64,000 bases of DNA from assembly GCA_047459075.1 (NCBI GenBank), contig VSCH01000004.1, positions 53,174-117,173 on the forward strand, read 5' to 3'. The DNA is from ZC4RG19 sp017577565 (GTDB taxonomy: Bacteria > Actinomycetota > Acidimicrobiia > Acidimicrobiales > VFJN01). This document shows positions 34,523-42,601 of the stretch, piece by piece (within the stretch, counting starts at the first letter, position 1; every line of letters begins with the position of its first letter). Made by a program: the position numbers and the translations under genes. The notes under the pieces were generated by a model, which was not told the DNA's origin, searched no databases, and was given only the letters and a program-made list of their open reading frames with translations.

Positions 34523-35857
34523 ATGAGCAGGCTTCTGAGGGGGGCGGTCGCGGGGATCGGGCTGCTCGTCGTGGTCGGGACGCTGCTGTGGGCGTCGCCG
34601 GCCGGCGCGCAGGAGCCGGGCGCCGACGACCCGGCCGAGCAGGAACCGGGCCAGTCGCAGCAGGTCTCCGGCACGCTCCGCTACAAGGACGACAGCGGCG
34701 AGGACGTCTTCGTCGAGGGCCTCGAGGTCACGGTCGAGTCGGCCGACGGCAGCTTCAGCGAGACGGTGACGTCCGACGAGGACGGCCGGTGGGCGGTGGA
34801 GGTCCCGGGGCCGGGCCGGTACACGGCCTCGATCGACCCCGACCAGCTGCCCGAGGACGTCTCCCTGCGGGACGAGGACCGCAGCGCGCTGACGGTCACG
34901 CTCGCCGAGGGCGAGTCGCGGGCCGTGCTGTTCGCCCTGCAGTCCGGTGAGGGCGGCCGTGGCGGCAGCCACTTCTTCGACCGGGCGGCCCGGCTCTCGG
35001 TCGAGGGCCTGAAGTTCGGCCTGATCATCGCCATCTGCGCCATCGGCCTGTCGCTGATCTTCGGCACGACGGGCCTGGTGAACTTCGCCCACGGCGAGAT
35101 GGTCACCTGGGGGGCGCTCGTCGCCTTCTTCTTCAACGTGACGCTCGGCTGGCCGATGGTGCTGTCCGCGGCGATCGCCGTCGTGGTCGGGGCGATCACC
35201 GGCCTCGGCATCGACCGGGGGCTCTGGCGGCCGCTGGAGCGCCGGGGGACCGGCCTGATCGCGATGCTCGTCATCACGATCGGCGTGGGCATCCTCATCC
35301 GGTACGTCTTCCTGTACCAGTTCGGCGGGTTCACCCGGACCTACGCCGACTACCAGCTGCAGACCGAGGGCCTCGAGCTCGGGCCGGTCACGATCGTGCC
35401 CCGCGACCTGGCGACGATCCTGATCTCGCTGGGCGTGCTGGTGGCGGTGGCCCTGGCCCTGCAGCTCACCCGCATCGGCAAGGCGATGCGGGCGGTGGCC
35501 GACAACCGCGACCTGGCCGAGTCGTCCGGCATCGACGTCGAGCGGGTCGTCGGCTACGTCTGGGCCGCCGGCGCCGGCCTGGCCGCCCTGGGCGGCGTGC
35601 TGCTGGGCCTGGCCGAGCAGGTCGACTGGCTCATGGGCTTCCGGCTGCTGCTGCTCATGTTCGCCGGCGTCATCCTCGGCGGCATCGGCACCGCCTACGG
35701 CGCCCTGATCGGCAGCATCGTCATCGGCCTGCTGGTGCAGCTGTCCACGCTGTGGGTGGCGCCCGAGCTGAAGAACGTCGTGGCGCTGCTGGTCCTGATC
35801 ATCATCCTGATCGTGCGGCCGCAGGGCATCCTCGGCCAGGCCGAACGGGTGGGGTAG
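34523..35857 (+). CDS. livH: LivH-type ABC permease with an extra secreted N-terminal beta-sandwich domain
   Basis: A 444-residue permease of the branched-chain amino acid class, one and a half times the normal length (~290). Residues 1-29 are a signal peptide (VVGTLLWASPAGA), ~48-140 a carboxypeptidase-regulatory-like beta-sandwich (SGTLRYKDDSG ... DEDGRWAVEVPGPGRYTASID), and ~165-440 the permease with LSLIFGTTGLVNFAHGEM, EAA-like motif and the usual IVRPQGILG end. The added domain should face the extracytoplasmic side, perhaps near the substrate-binding lipoprotein. First gene of livHMGF. ATG at 34523 overlaps the stop of a possible 6-codon leader ORF. Confidence 0.9.
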   Translation: MSRLLRGAVAGIGLLVVVGTLLWASPAGAQEPGADDPAEQEPGQSQQVSGTLRYKDDSGEDVFVEGLEVTVESADGSFSETVTSDEDGRWAVEVPGPGRYTASIDPDQLPEDVSLRDEDRSALTVTLAEGESRAVLFALQSGEGGRGGSHFFDRAARLSVEGLKFGLIIAICAIGLSLIFGTTGLVNFAHGEMVTWGALVAFFFNVTLGWPMVLSAAIAVVVGAITGLGIDRGLWRPLERRGTGLIAMLVITIGVGILIRYVFLYQFGGFTRTYADYQLQTEGLELGPVTIVPRDLATILISLGVLVAVALALQLTRIGKAMRAVADNRDLAESSGIDVERVVGYVWAAGAGLAALGGVLLGLAEQVDWLMGFRLLLLMFAGVILGGIGTAYGALIGSIVIGLLVQLSTLWVAPELKNVVALLVLIIILIVRPQGILGQAERVG

Positions 35858-35864
35858 GAGAGCC

Positions 35865-36854
35865 ATGGACTGGGAAAGCATCTTCAGCAACACCCTGGAG
35901 TCGGCCATCGGGCGGGACGCCATGGTCTTCGCGCTGGCCGCCATCGGCCTGAACCTGCACTTCGGCTACACCGGCCTGCTGAACTTCGGGCAGGCCGGGT
36001 TCATGGCCGTCGGCGCCTACGGCGTGGGCATCACGGTCGTCGAGTTCGACGCCCCGCTGTGGGTCGGGGTGATCGTCGGGATCGTCGGCGCCGTCGGGCT
36101 CGCCCTGCTGCTCGGCCTGCCGACCCTGCGGCTGCGGGCCGACTACCTGGCCATCACGACGATCGCCGCCGGCGAGATCCTGCGGTTCATCTTCCGGGCC
36201 GCCGAGTTCCGCGACTTCACCGGCGGGTCGAACGGCATCAACGGCTTCGCCCGGGACTTCACCAACGCCAACCCGTTCAACGGCGACTTCGAGCTCTGGC
36301 TGATCTCCTTCAGCGCCACCCAGATGTGGTACCTGACGGTCGGCTGGGCGCTGGTCCTGCTGTCGGTCCTGCTCATCTGGCTGCTCACCCGCAGCCCCTG
36401 GGGCCGGGTGCTCAAGGCCATCCGCGAGGACGAGGACGCCGTGCGGGCCCTGGGCAAGAACGTCTACGCCTACAAGATGCAGAGCCTCATCGTCGGCGGC
36501 GTGATCGGCTCGCTCGCCGGCATGATGCTGGCCATCTCGGCCCGCTCGGTGCAGCCCGACAACTACGGCACGCCGACGACGTTCTTCGCCTACGCCTGCC
36601 TCATCCTCGGCGGTGCGGCCACCATCTGGGGCCCGGTGGTCGGGTCGATGATCTTCTGGTCGATCATGGCCTTCACCGAGAACCTGCTCCGGCAGCTGGT
36701 GGAGAACGACCACATCCCCGACAGCATCATGAGCGGTGTGCAGGTCGGCCAGGTCCGCTTCATGCTCATGGGCCTGGGGCTGGCGCTGCTCATGATCTTC
36801 CGCCCGCAGGGCGTGTTCGGCGACCGGCGAGAGATCGCCCTGACCACCCGGTGA
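35865..36854 (+). CDS. livM: LivM-type ABC permease
   Basis: A 329-residue integral membrane permease, the partner of LivH. Core motifs NLHFGYTGLLNFGQAGFMAVGAYG, GLPTLRLRADYLAI and RAIREDE-like VLKAIREDEDAVRALGKN (coupling helix for the ATPase) are present, with about 8-10 membrane helices. It ends with the common permease close FRPQGVFGDRRE. It starts 7 bp after livH with GGAGAG upstream. Standard length; nothing unusual. Confidence 0.93.
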   Translation: MDWESIFSNTLESAIGRDAMVFALAAIGLNLHFGYTGLLNFGQAGFMAVGAYGVGITVVEFDAPLWVGVIVGIVGAVGLALLLGLPTLRLRADYLAITTIAAGEILRFIFRAAEFRDFTGGSNGINGFARDFTNANPFNGDFELWLISFSATQMWYLTVGWALVLLSVLLIWLLTRSPWGRVLKAIREDEDAVRALGKNVYAYKMQSLIVGGVIGSLAGMMLAISARSVQPDNYGTPTTFFAYACLILGGAATIWGPVVGSMIFWSIMAFTENLLRQLVENDHIPDSIMSGVQVGQVRFMLMGLGLALLMIFRPQGVFGDRREIALTTR

Positions 36855-36861
36855 CGCTGCC

Positions 36862-37824
36862 ATGACCGAGACGACACCCTCGCCGAACACCGGTTTCACC
36901 CGCATCCGGGTCGACGCCTTCGAGGACGTGCCCGAGCAGCCGGGCGCGCGGAAGCCCGACCCGATCCTGGTGGTCGAGAGCCTGACCCGGCGGTTCGGCG
37001 GCCTGATGGCCGTCGACGTCGACCACCTCGAGTTCCAGCGGGGGGCCATCACCGGCCTGATCGGGCCCAACGGCGCCGGCAAGACCACGCTCTTCAACCT
37101 GCTCACCGGGTTCGACAAGCCGAACACCGGGACGTGGAGCTTCAACGGCCGGCCGATGCGCGGGCTGTCGGCCCACAAGGTGGCCCAGGCCGGCATGGTC
37201 CGCACCTTCCAGCTGACCAAGGCGCTGTCGCGCCTGACGGTCATGGACAACATGAAGCTCGGGGCCACCGGCCAGACCGGCGAGCGGTTCTTCCCGTCGC
37301 TGGTGCGCAGCCGGTGGCGGGGCCAGGAGAAGGCCATCGAGGAGCGGGCCGAGGCCCTGCTCGAGCGGTTCAACCTCCACCACATGCGCGACGAGTTCGC
37401 CGGGGCGCTCTCCGGCGGCCAGCGCAAGCTGCTCGAGATGGCCCGGGCGCTCATGGTCGAGCCCGAGCTCGTCATGCTCGACGAGCCGATGGCCGGCGTG
37501 AACCCGGCGCTGGCCCAGACCATCATCGGCCACGTCCGCGACCTGGCGGCCGACGGCCTCTCGGTGGTCTTCGTCGAGCACGACATGGACGTCGTCCGCA
37601 CGGTCAGCGACTGGGTCGTGGTCATGGCCGAGGGGCGCGTGATCGCCGAGGGGCGGCACGCGTCGATCGTCACCAACCCCGAGGTCATCGACGCCTACCT
37701 CGGGCGGCACCACGGCACACCGCTCGACCCCGCCGAGCAGGAGCGCCAGCTGGCCGAGGCCCAGGCCGAGATCGAGGCCGAGCTCGAGGCCGAGGAGCGG
37801 GCGCGGGAGCAGGAGGGCGCATGA
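36862..37824 (+). CDS. livG: LivG-type ABC ATPase
   Basis: A 320-residue ATPase: Walker A GPNGAGKTTL, signature LSGGQRKLLEMARALM, Walker B LVMLDEPMAGVNP, and the LivG hallmark GMVRTFQLTK. A charged Glu/Ala-rich helix of about 35 residues (EEQERQLAEAQAEIEAE...) extends the C-terminus beyond the normal ~255 residues; an N-terminal 35 residues are also extra. Its stop overlaps livF (ATGA). Confidence 0.93.
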   Translation: MTETTPSPNTGFTRIRVDAFEDVPEQPGARKPDPILVVESLTRRFGGLMAVDVDHLEFQRGAITGLIGPNGAGKTTLFNLLTGFDKPNTGTWSFNGRPMRGLSAHKVAQAGMVRTFQLTKALSRLTVMDNMKLGATGQTGERFFPSLVRSRWRGQEKAIEERAEALLERFNLHHMRDEFAGALSGGQRKLLEMARALMVEPELVMLDEPMAGVNPALAQTIIGHVRDLAADGLSVVFVEHDMDVVRTVSDWVVVMAEGRVIAEGRHASIVTNPEVIDAYLGRHHGTPLDPAEQERQLAEAQAEIEAELEAEERAREQEGA

Positions 37825-38594
37825 CCGCCACCGACACCAGCACCGACGGCGCCGGCCGGCCGAGCGACCGCACCCCGCTGCTCGAGGCGCGGGAGCTCGT
37901 CGCCGGCTACGTCCCCGAGGTCAACATCCTCAACGGCGTCGACCTCACGCTCTACCAGGGCGAGCTGGTCGGCGTCATCGGCCCCAACGGCGCGGGCAAG
38001 TCGACGCTCATCAAAGCGCTGTTCGGCCTCATCCCGGTGCGGTCCGGGACGGTCGTCTACGAGGGCGAGGACGTCACCGGCCTGAAGGCGCACAGCCTCG
38101 TGGCCAAGGGCATCGGCTACGTGCCCCAGACCAACAACGTCTTCCCCCGGCTGACCGTCGAGGAGAACCTGCAGATGGGCCTCTACCTCCGGCCCAAGCA
38201 GTTCGCCGAGCGGTTCGAGGCCGTGACCGAGATGTTCCCCCGCCTGGGAGAGCGCCGGAAGCAGCGCTCCGGCTCGCTGTCCGGCGGCGAGCGCCAGATG
38301 CTGGCCATGGGCCGGGCCCTCATGATGGACCCGAAGGTCCTGCTGCTCGACGAGCCCTCGGCCGGCCTGTCGCCCGCCTACCAGGACGAGGTGTTCATCA
38401 ACTGCAGGCGGATCAACCAGGCCGGGGTGTCGATCGTCATGGTCGAGCAGAACGCCAACCGGTGCCTCCAGATCTGCCACCGGGGTTACGTGCTCGACCA
38501 GGGGCGCAACGCCTACACCGACACCGGCCGGGCCCTGCTCAGCGACCCCAAGGTCATCGAGCTGTACCTCGGCACCCTCGCCCAGGTCGACTGA
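37821..38594 (+). CDS. livF: LivF-type ABC ATPase
   Basis: A 257-residue ATPase: Walker A GPNGAGKSTL near residue 55, signature LSGGERQMLAMGRALM, Walker B VLLLDEPSAGLSP, and the LivF pattern GIGYVPQTNNVFPRLTVEENL. It pairs with LivG to power the LivH/LivM channel. Translationally coupled to livG; the operon ends at a strong bidirectional hairpin. Confidence 0.93.
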   Translation: MTATDTSTDGAGRPSDRTPLLEARELVAGYVPEVNILNGVDLTLYQGELVGVIGPNGAGKSTLIKALFGLIPVRSGTVVYEGEDVTGLKAHSLVAKGIGYVPQTNNVFPRLTVEENLQMGLYLRPKQFAERFEAVTEMFPRLGERRKQRSGSLSGGERQMLAMGRALMMDPKVLLLDEPSAGLSPAYQDEVFINCRRINQAGVSIVMVEQNANRCLQICHRGYVLDQGRNAYTDTGRALLSDPKVIELYLGTLAQVD

Positions 38595-38648
38595 GCCGAC
38601 CCGGCGGGCGCCGCGGCGCCGGGCGCCCGCCGCCGTCGCCGCCACGCG

Positions 38649-38680
38649 GAAGGGGCCGGCCCCTCGGGGCCGGCCCCTTC
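38649..38680. terminator. Bidirectional terminator between livF and livK
   Basis: A 15-bp perfect inverted repeat with arm GAAGGGGCCGGCCCC (38649-38663) and a 2-nt spacer, placed 54 bp after livF and 20 bp after the convergent livK stop. It can serve both. Confidence 0.8.
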
Positions 38681-38699
38681 GTCGCGCTCGCCCGGTCGG

Positions 38700-40034
38700 T
38701 CAGAGCGAGGCGGTGCGGTACACCGTCTGCGACGGGTCGATCCGGTTGTCCGGGCCGTAGGTCGAGATCGAGAAGCTCGCCTCGGTGGGCTCGCCCTGGA
38801 TCGAGAACTCCTGCGGACCCGACGGGCCGTCGTAGTCGATGTCGGTCGTGCCGGCGTCGATCAGCTGCTTGCACTCGACGAAGCTCGTGCACTTCTCACC
38901 CTCGCGGGTGACGCCGTTGATGTGCTTGGCGATCTCCGCGGGGTTGTCCGTGCCGGCCAGCTCGGCCGCCAGCGCCGTGATGACCACGGCGTCGTAGGTC
39001 TCGGGGCCGTAGCTGAAGTCGATGAGGTCCGGGTCGACGCCGAGCAGCGCCTGGCGGAACTCCTCGGTGACCTCGGCCGCCGGCTGCGTGCCCTGCACGC
39101 CGACCAGGGCGCCCTCGGTCGTGAAGTCCTCGCCCAGGGCGTTACCGATGTTGCCGTCGACCAGGTAGACCTGGTCGGGCTGGATGCCCTGCTCGAACAG
39201 GCCGGTCAGAATGCGGCTCGACTCGTCGAAGCCGATCACGACGACGGCGTCGGACTCGGCCGAGACGACCTCCTCGATCTCGGCGTCGAAGTTCTGGGCC
39301 TGCGGGTCGTAGACCTCGGCCACCACGACCTCACCGCCGGCCTCCTCGAACCACTGGCGGGTGAAGCTCAGCAGGCCCTCGCCGTAGGGGTCCTGCAGCG
39401 CCAGGATGGCGGCGGTGGTGTGGCCGTCCTCGATCATCAGGTCGGCCAGCACCCGGCCCTGGAGCACGTCCGACGGCGCCGTGCGGAAGTACAGGTCGTC
39501 GTCGTCGTAGGTGGTGAAGTCGGGCGAGGTGTTCGCCGGCGAGAACTGGATCTTGCAGGCGTCGACGATCTTGTCGATGACCGTGAAGGAGACGCCGGAC
39601 GAGGCGGCGCCCAGGATCACGTCGACACCCTCGTTGAGGTGCCGGTCGACCGTCTGGTTGGCGATGTCGGTCGAGGTGTCGCCCGAGTCACCCGGCGTGT
39701 ACTCGATGGGCTGGCCGAGCACGCCGCCCGCGGCGTTGATCTCGTTGACAGCGAGCTGCGCCGCCGCCTCCTCGGGCGGGCCGAGGAAGGCCAGGTTGCC
39801 CGTCTGGGGCAGCAGGCCGCCGATCTTCAGCACCCCGTCGGACTCGCCTTCGCACTCGGGGGAGGCCTCGCCGAACTCCGGCTCAGGGATCGCCTGCTCC
39901 TCGGACCCCCCACCTTCCTCTTCCGTCGTGTCGTCGCCCGCCTCGGTGTCGTCGTCGTCGCCGCAGGCCGCAGCGAAGAGCGACAGACCGAGGAGGATGG
40001 CGAGAAGCCGCAAAGAACGGCGTCGCTGTCGCAT
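38700..40034 (-). CDS. livK: LivK-type substrate-binding lipoprotein
   Basis: A 444-residue extracytoplasmic binding protein of the periplasmic-binding-protein type I family. The signal peptide ends in the lipobox FAAAC (near residue 24), followed by an acidic linker (Asp/Glu/Thr-rich), then IGGLLPQTGNLAFLGPPEEAAAQLAVNEINAAGGVLG, the usual start of branched-chain amino acid binding proteins, and YGPETYDAVVITALAAEL near the end. The ligand may be an amino acid or another small compound. It is convergent with the livHMGF operon, so component ratios can differ. AAGGGGAGTG is its ribosome-binding site. Confidence 0.92.
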   Translation of the reverse strand: MRQRRRSLRLLAILLGLSLFAAACGDDDDTEAGDDTTEEEGGGSEEQAIPEPEFGEASPECEGESDGVLKIGGLLPQTGNLAFLGPPEEAAAQLAVNEINAAGGVLGQPIEYTPGDSGDTSTDIANQTVDRHLNEGVDVILGAASSGVSFTVIDKIVDACKIQFSPANTSPDFTTYDDDDLYFRTAPSDVLQGRVLADLMIEDGHTTAAILALQDPYGEGLLSFTRQWFEEAGGEVVVAEVYDPQAQNFDAEIEEVVSAESDAVVVIGFDESSRILTGLFEQGIQPDQVYLVDGNIGNALGEDFTTEGALVGVQGTQPAAEVTEEFRQALLGVDPDLIDFSYGPETYDAVVITALAAELAGTDNPAEIAKHINGVTREGEKCTSFVECKQLIDAGTTDIDYDGPSGPQEFSIQGEPTEASFSISTYGPDNRIDPSQTVYRTASL

Positions 40035-40157
40035 CGCTCACTCCCCTTGTCCAGGAACAAATGACGCGGAGGCAACGCTCCGCGCACGACAGGTTTACCA
40101 CTGATGGGGCAGCGCGCGTTGCGCAATGGCGATCAGTTCCGTTAAGGAACCGTCACG

Positions 40158-40880
40158 ATGTCAACCGATCAGCTCCATCTGCGCGATGCGTACCTCCGGT
40201 CCGTACGCGCCGAGGTCACGGCGGTGGACGGCGACCGCGTCGCGCTCGACCGCACCGTCTTCTACCCGACGGGCGGTGGCCAGCCCCACGACACCGGGCT
40301 GCTGCGCTGGGGTGGCGGCGAAGCGGCCGTCGTCGACGTCCGCAAGGAGGGCGACGTCGTCTGGCACCGCCTCGCCGAGGGCGCCCCGGTGCCGGCGGTC
40401 GGCGCCGAGGTCGAGGGCGAGATCGACTGGGAGCGGCGGCACCAGCTCATGCGCACCCACACCGCGCTCCACATCCTCTGCGGGGTGATCTGGAACGAGT
40501 GGGGGGTGCCCGTCACCGGCGGCAACATGGAGCCGCTCACCGCCCGCATGGACTTCGCGCTCGACCCGACGCCCGAGGGCTTCGGCGCCCGCGTGGAGGA
40601 GCTGGTGGCGGCGGAGATCGCCGCCGACCGCCCCATCGAGGTCTCGTTCATCCCCCGGTCCGAGGCCGTGCTCGACGAGGCCCTCATCCGCACGAAGGTC
40701 AACCTCGTGCCCGAGTCGGTGACCGAGATCCGGGTCGTCGACATCGTCGGGCTGGACAAGCAGGCCGACGGCGGCACCCACGTCCGCAGCACCGGCGAGG
40801 TCGGCGGCGTCCGGGTCGTGAAGACCGAGTCGAAGGGGCGGGGCAACAAGCGGGTCCGGATCCAGGTCACCGACGGCTGA
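40158..40880 (+). CDS. AlaX-type alanyl-tRNA editing protein
   Basis: A 240-residue trans-editing deacylase that removes serine or glycine from mischarged tRNA-Ala. TVFYPTGGGQPHD is the N-terminal beta-barrel motif; metal ligands are His101 and His105 (HTALH). The second pair, usually C-x3-H in CGGTH, reads DGGTH (Asp204, His208), so one zinc-ligand cysteine is replaced by Asp. The size corresponds to the AlaX-M class. A 5-bp arm inverted repeat, GTTCC-GTTAA-GGAAC, lies just upstream. Next to larE, which has its own promoter. Confidence 0.88.
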   Translation: MSTDQLHLRDAYLRSVRAEVTAVDGDRVALDRTVFYPTGGGQPHDTGLLRWGGGEAAVVDVRKEGDVVWHRLAEGAPVPAVGAEVEGEIDWERRHQLMRTHTALHILCGVIWNEWGVPVTGGNMEPLTARMDFALDPTPEGFGARVEELVAAEIAADRPIEVSFIPRSEAVLDEALIRTKVNLVPESVTEIRVVDIVGLDKQADGGTHVRSTGEVGGVRVVKTESKGRGNKRVRIQVTDG

Positions 40881-40885
40881 GTGCC

Positions 40886-40891
40886 TAGGCT
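40886..40891 (+). promoter_or_regulatory. -10 hexamer TAGGCT of larE
   Basis: TAGGCT, 7 nt before GTG 40899, which settles the larE start over GTG 40881. Confidence 0.5.
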
Positions 40892-40898
40892 CGACGCC

Positions 40899-41720
40899 GT
40901 GGCCGCTTCGCTCGACGCCCTGCGGGACCGGCTCCGGGAGCTCGCCCCCGTCGTCGTGGCGTTCTCGGGCGGCGCCGACTCGTCGTTCCTGGCCTGGGTT
41001 GCCCACGACACCCTCGGGCCGGACGGGGCGCTCGCGGTCACCGCGGTGTCGCCCTCCCTGCCGGGCCGCGAGCGGGTCGAGTGCGCCGACCTGGCCGCCG
41101 AGTGGGGCCTGCGGTGGCGGGAGGTCGAGACCGACGAGCTCGAGCAGGCCGCCTACCGTCGCAACGACGGCGACCGCTGCTACTGGTGCAAGGACGCGCT
41201 GCTGCGGGCCGTCACCCCGCTGGCCGGCGAGCTGGGCCGGGACGGCCGGCCGGCGACGGTCGTGCTGGGCGTCAACCTCGACGACCTCGACGACCACCGG
41301 CCCGGCCAGCGGGCCGCCGCCGAGCGCGGCGCCGCCTTCCCGCTCGTGGACGCCGGCTTCACCAAGGCCGACGTGCGCGAGTGGTCGCGCCGGCTGGGGC
41401 TGCGGACCTGGGACAAGCCGGCCGCCGCCTGCCTCGCCTCCCGGCTGCCCTACGGCACGCCCGTGACCCTCGGGCGCCTGGCGAGCGTCGAGCGGGCCGA
41501 GGCCGCGCTCCACGCCCTGGGGTTCCGGGAGGTCCGGGTGCGGCACTACGGCGACACGGCCCGGGTCGAGGTGCCGCTCGACCGGCTGGCCGACGTCGTC
41601 GAGCGCCGGGAGCAGGTGGTGGCGGGCGTCCGGGCCGCCGGCTACCGCTACGTCACCCTCGACCTCGAGGGCCTGCGCTCGGGCAACCTCAACCAGGCGC
41701 TGGGTCTGCGGGCGAGCTGA
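40899..41720 (+). CDS. larE: ATP-dependent sacrificial sulfur transferase LarE
   Basis: A 273-residue PP-loop enzyme. In lactate racemase maturation LarE donates the sulfur of its own cysteine to build the nickel-pincer nucleotide cofactor. VVVAFSGGADSSFLA is the PP-loop; RCYWCKDALL supplies Cys94 and Cys97; the sacrificial cysteine is Cys178 in AACLASRLPYG, close to Cys176 of the lactobacillar enzyme. No larA, larB or larC is present in the window, so the partners are elsewhere. Its last 32 bp overlap the convergent small gene. Confidence 0.92.
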   Translation: MAASLDALRDRLRELAPVVVAFSGGADSSFLAWVAHDTLGPDGALAVTAVSPSLPGRERVECADLAAEWGLRWREVETDELEQAAYRRNDGDRCYWCKDALLRAVTPLAGELGRDGRPATVVLGVNLDDLDDHRPGQRAAAERGAAFPLVDAGFTKADVREWSRRLGLRTWDKPAAACLASRLPYGTPVTLGRLASVERAEAALHALGFREVRVRHYGDTARVEVPLDRLADVVERREQVVAGVRAAGYRYVTLDLEGLRSGNLNQALGLRAS

Positions 41721-42012
41721 CCGGCGTCCAGGTCGGGAAGGCGATGTGGGGGACGCCGAGGTGGTCGACCAGGCGTCCCTTGGCGGCCAGCTCGCCCAGG
41801 CAGCGCTGCGCCACCTCCCGGTCGCCGACCATGGCCGCGTACTCGGCGGCGCTCAGCAGCAGCGGCCCGGCCTCGGCGTCCGCGTCGCCGGGCCGCAGCA
41901 GGGCGTCGACCTCCAGCACGGGGCGGCACGGCGCGCTGCGGTCGACGCACACCGAGTGGTAGACGACGCCCTCGAACACCGACAACGCCCGGATGCGCAC
42001 GTCGTGTGTCAT
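41689..42012 (-). CDS. Hypothetical protein
   Basis: A 107-residue protein starting MTHDVRIRALSVFEGVVYHS with several hydrophobic beta-type stretches and one Cys pair (SVCVDRSAPC). No membrane segment or signal peptide; the middle (LLLSAAEYAAMVGDREVAQRCLGELAAKG) is helical. I do not recognise a family. It is convergent with and overlaps larE. Reality is supported only by frame and context. Confidence 0.5.
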   Translation of the reverse strand: MTHDVRIRALSVFEGVVYHSVCVDRSAPCRPVLEVDALLRPGDADAEAGPLLLSAAEYAAMVGDREVAQRCLGELAAKGRLVDHLGVPHIAFPTWTPVSSPADPAPG

Positions 42013-42061
42013 AGCGCGGCGGCGGGCGTGGGGGCGACGGCGCGCGGGGCAGGATGGGGGC

Positions 42062-42559
42062 GTGGCCGACCACGACCGACGCGACGATCCCGCCGACGCC
42101 GCGGCGCTCGCCGCCTACGCCACCGCCCTCGCCGACGGCATCGAGCGCGCCATCCCCGGGTGGGTCGAGCGGTCCGTGCGATCGGTGCTCGCCGCCCAGG
42201 GCATCGAGGTGGGCGAGGAGGTCGAGCGGGCGCTCGCCGAGGCCGCGGCCGCGGCCCGCGACGACGGGGCGCCCCGGGTGCGCCGGCTCCTCGCCACCGA
42301 CATCGACGAGCAGGCCGGCAACCCGCTGTCGGTGCTGCGCGACCTCGTGCGCTACCCGACCGCCGTGCTCCGGGCGGCGGGGGCCCGGCCGGTGCCCCGG
42401 GACGACTTCGCCGTGCGGAACTTCCCCGACGACCTCTACGACCTGACGCCCGCCTCGTTCGCCGACGTCGACCCCGAGCTGGTCGAGCCGGGCATCGAGT
42501 GGGGCGCGGCCAAGGCCCACGTCCACCTCGCCCGGCGCCGGCGCGAGGGCCGCCGCTGA
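42062..42559 (+). CDS. Conserved actinobacterial hypothetical protein
   Basis: A 165-residue protein without membrane segments. A helical N-terminal part (LAAYATALADGIERAIPGWV) is followed by the conserved stretch GNPLSVLRDLVRYPTAVLRAAG and RNFPDDLYDLTPASFADVDP, ending AKAHVHLARRR. These phrases recur in short actinobacterial proteins I cannot name; function unknown. GTG start 6 nt after CAGGAT. Confidence 0.75.
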   Translation: MADHDRRDDPADAAALAAYATALADGIERAIPGWVERSVRSVLAAQGIEVGEEVERALAEAAAAARDDGAPRVRRLLATDIDEQAGNPLSVLRDLVRYPTAVLRAAGARPVPRDDFAVRNFPDDLYDLTPASFADVDPELVEPGIEWGAAKAHVHLARRRREGRR

Positions 42560-42589
42560 CCGGTCCGGCCCGCGCGGGCCGTCCCGCCC

Positions 42590-42595
42590 TAGCCT
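42590..42595 (+). promoter_or_regulatory. -10 hexamer TAGCCT of the flavoprotein-glnB-glnD operon
   Basis: TAGCCT, 6 nt before ATG 42602. Confidence 0.5.
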
Positions 42596-42601
42596 GCGGT
42601 C

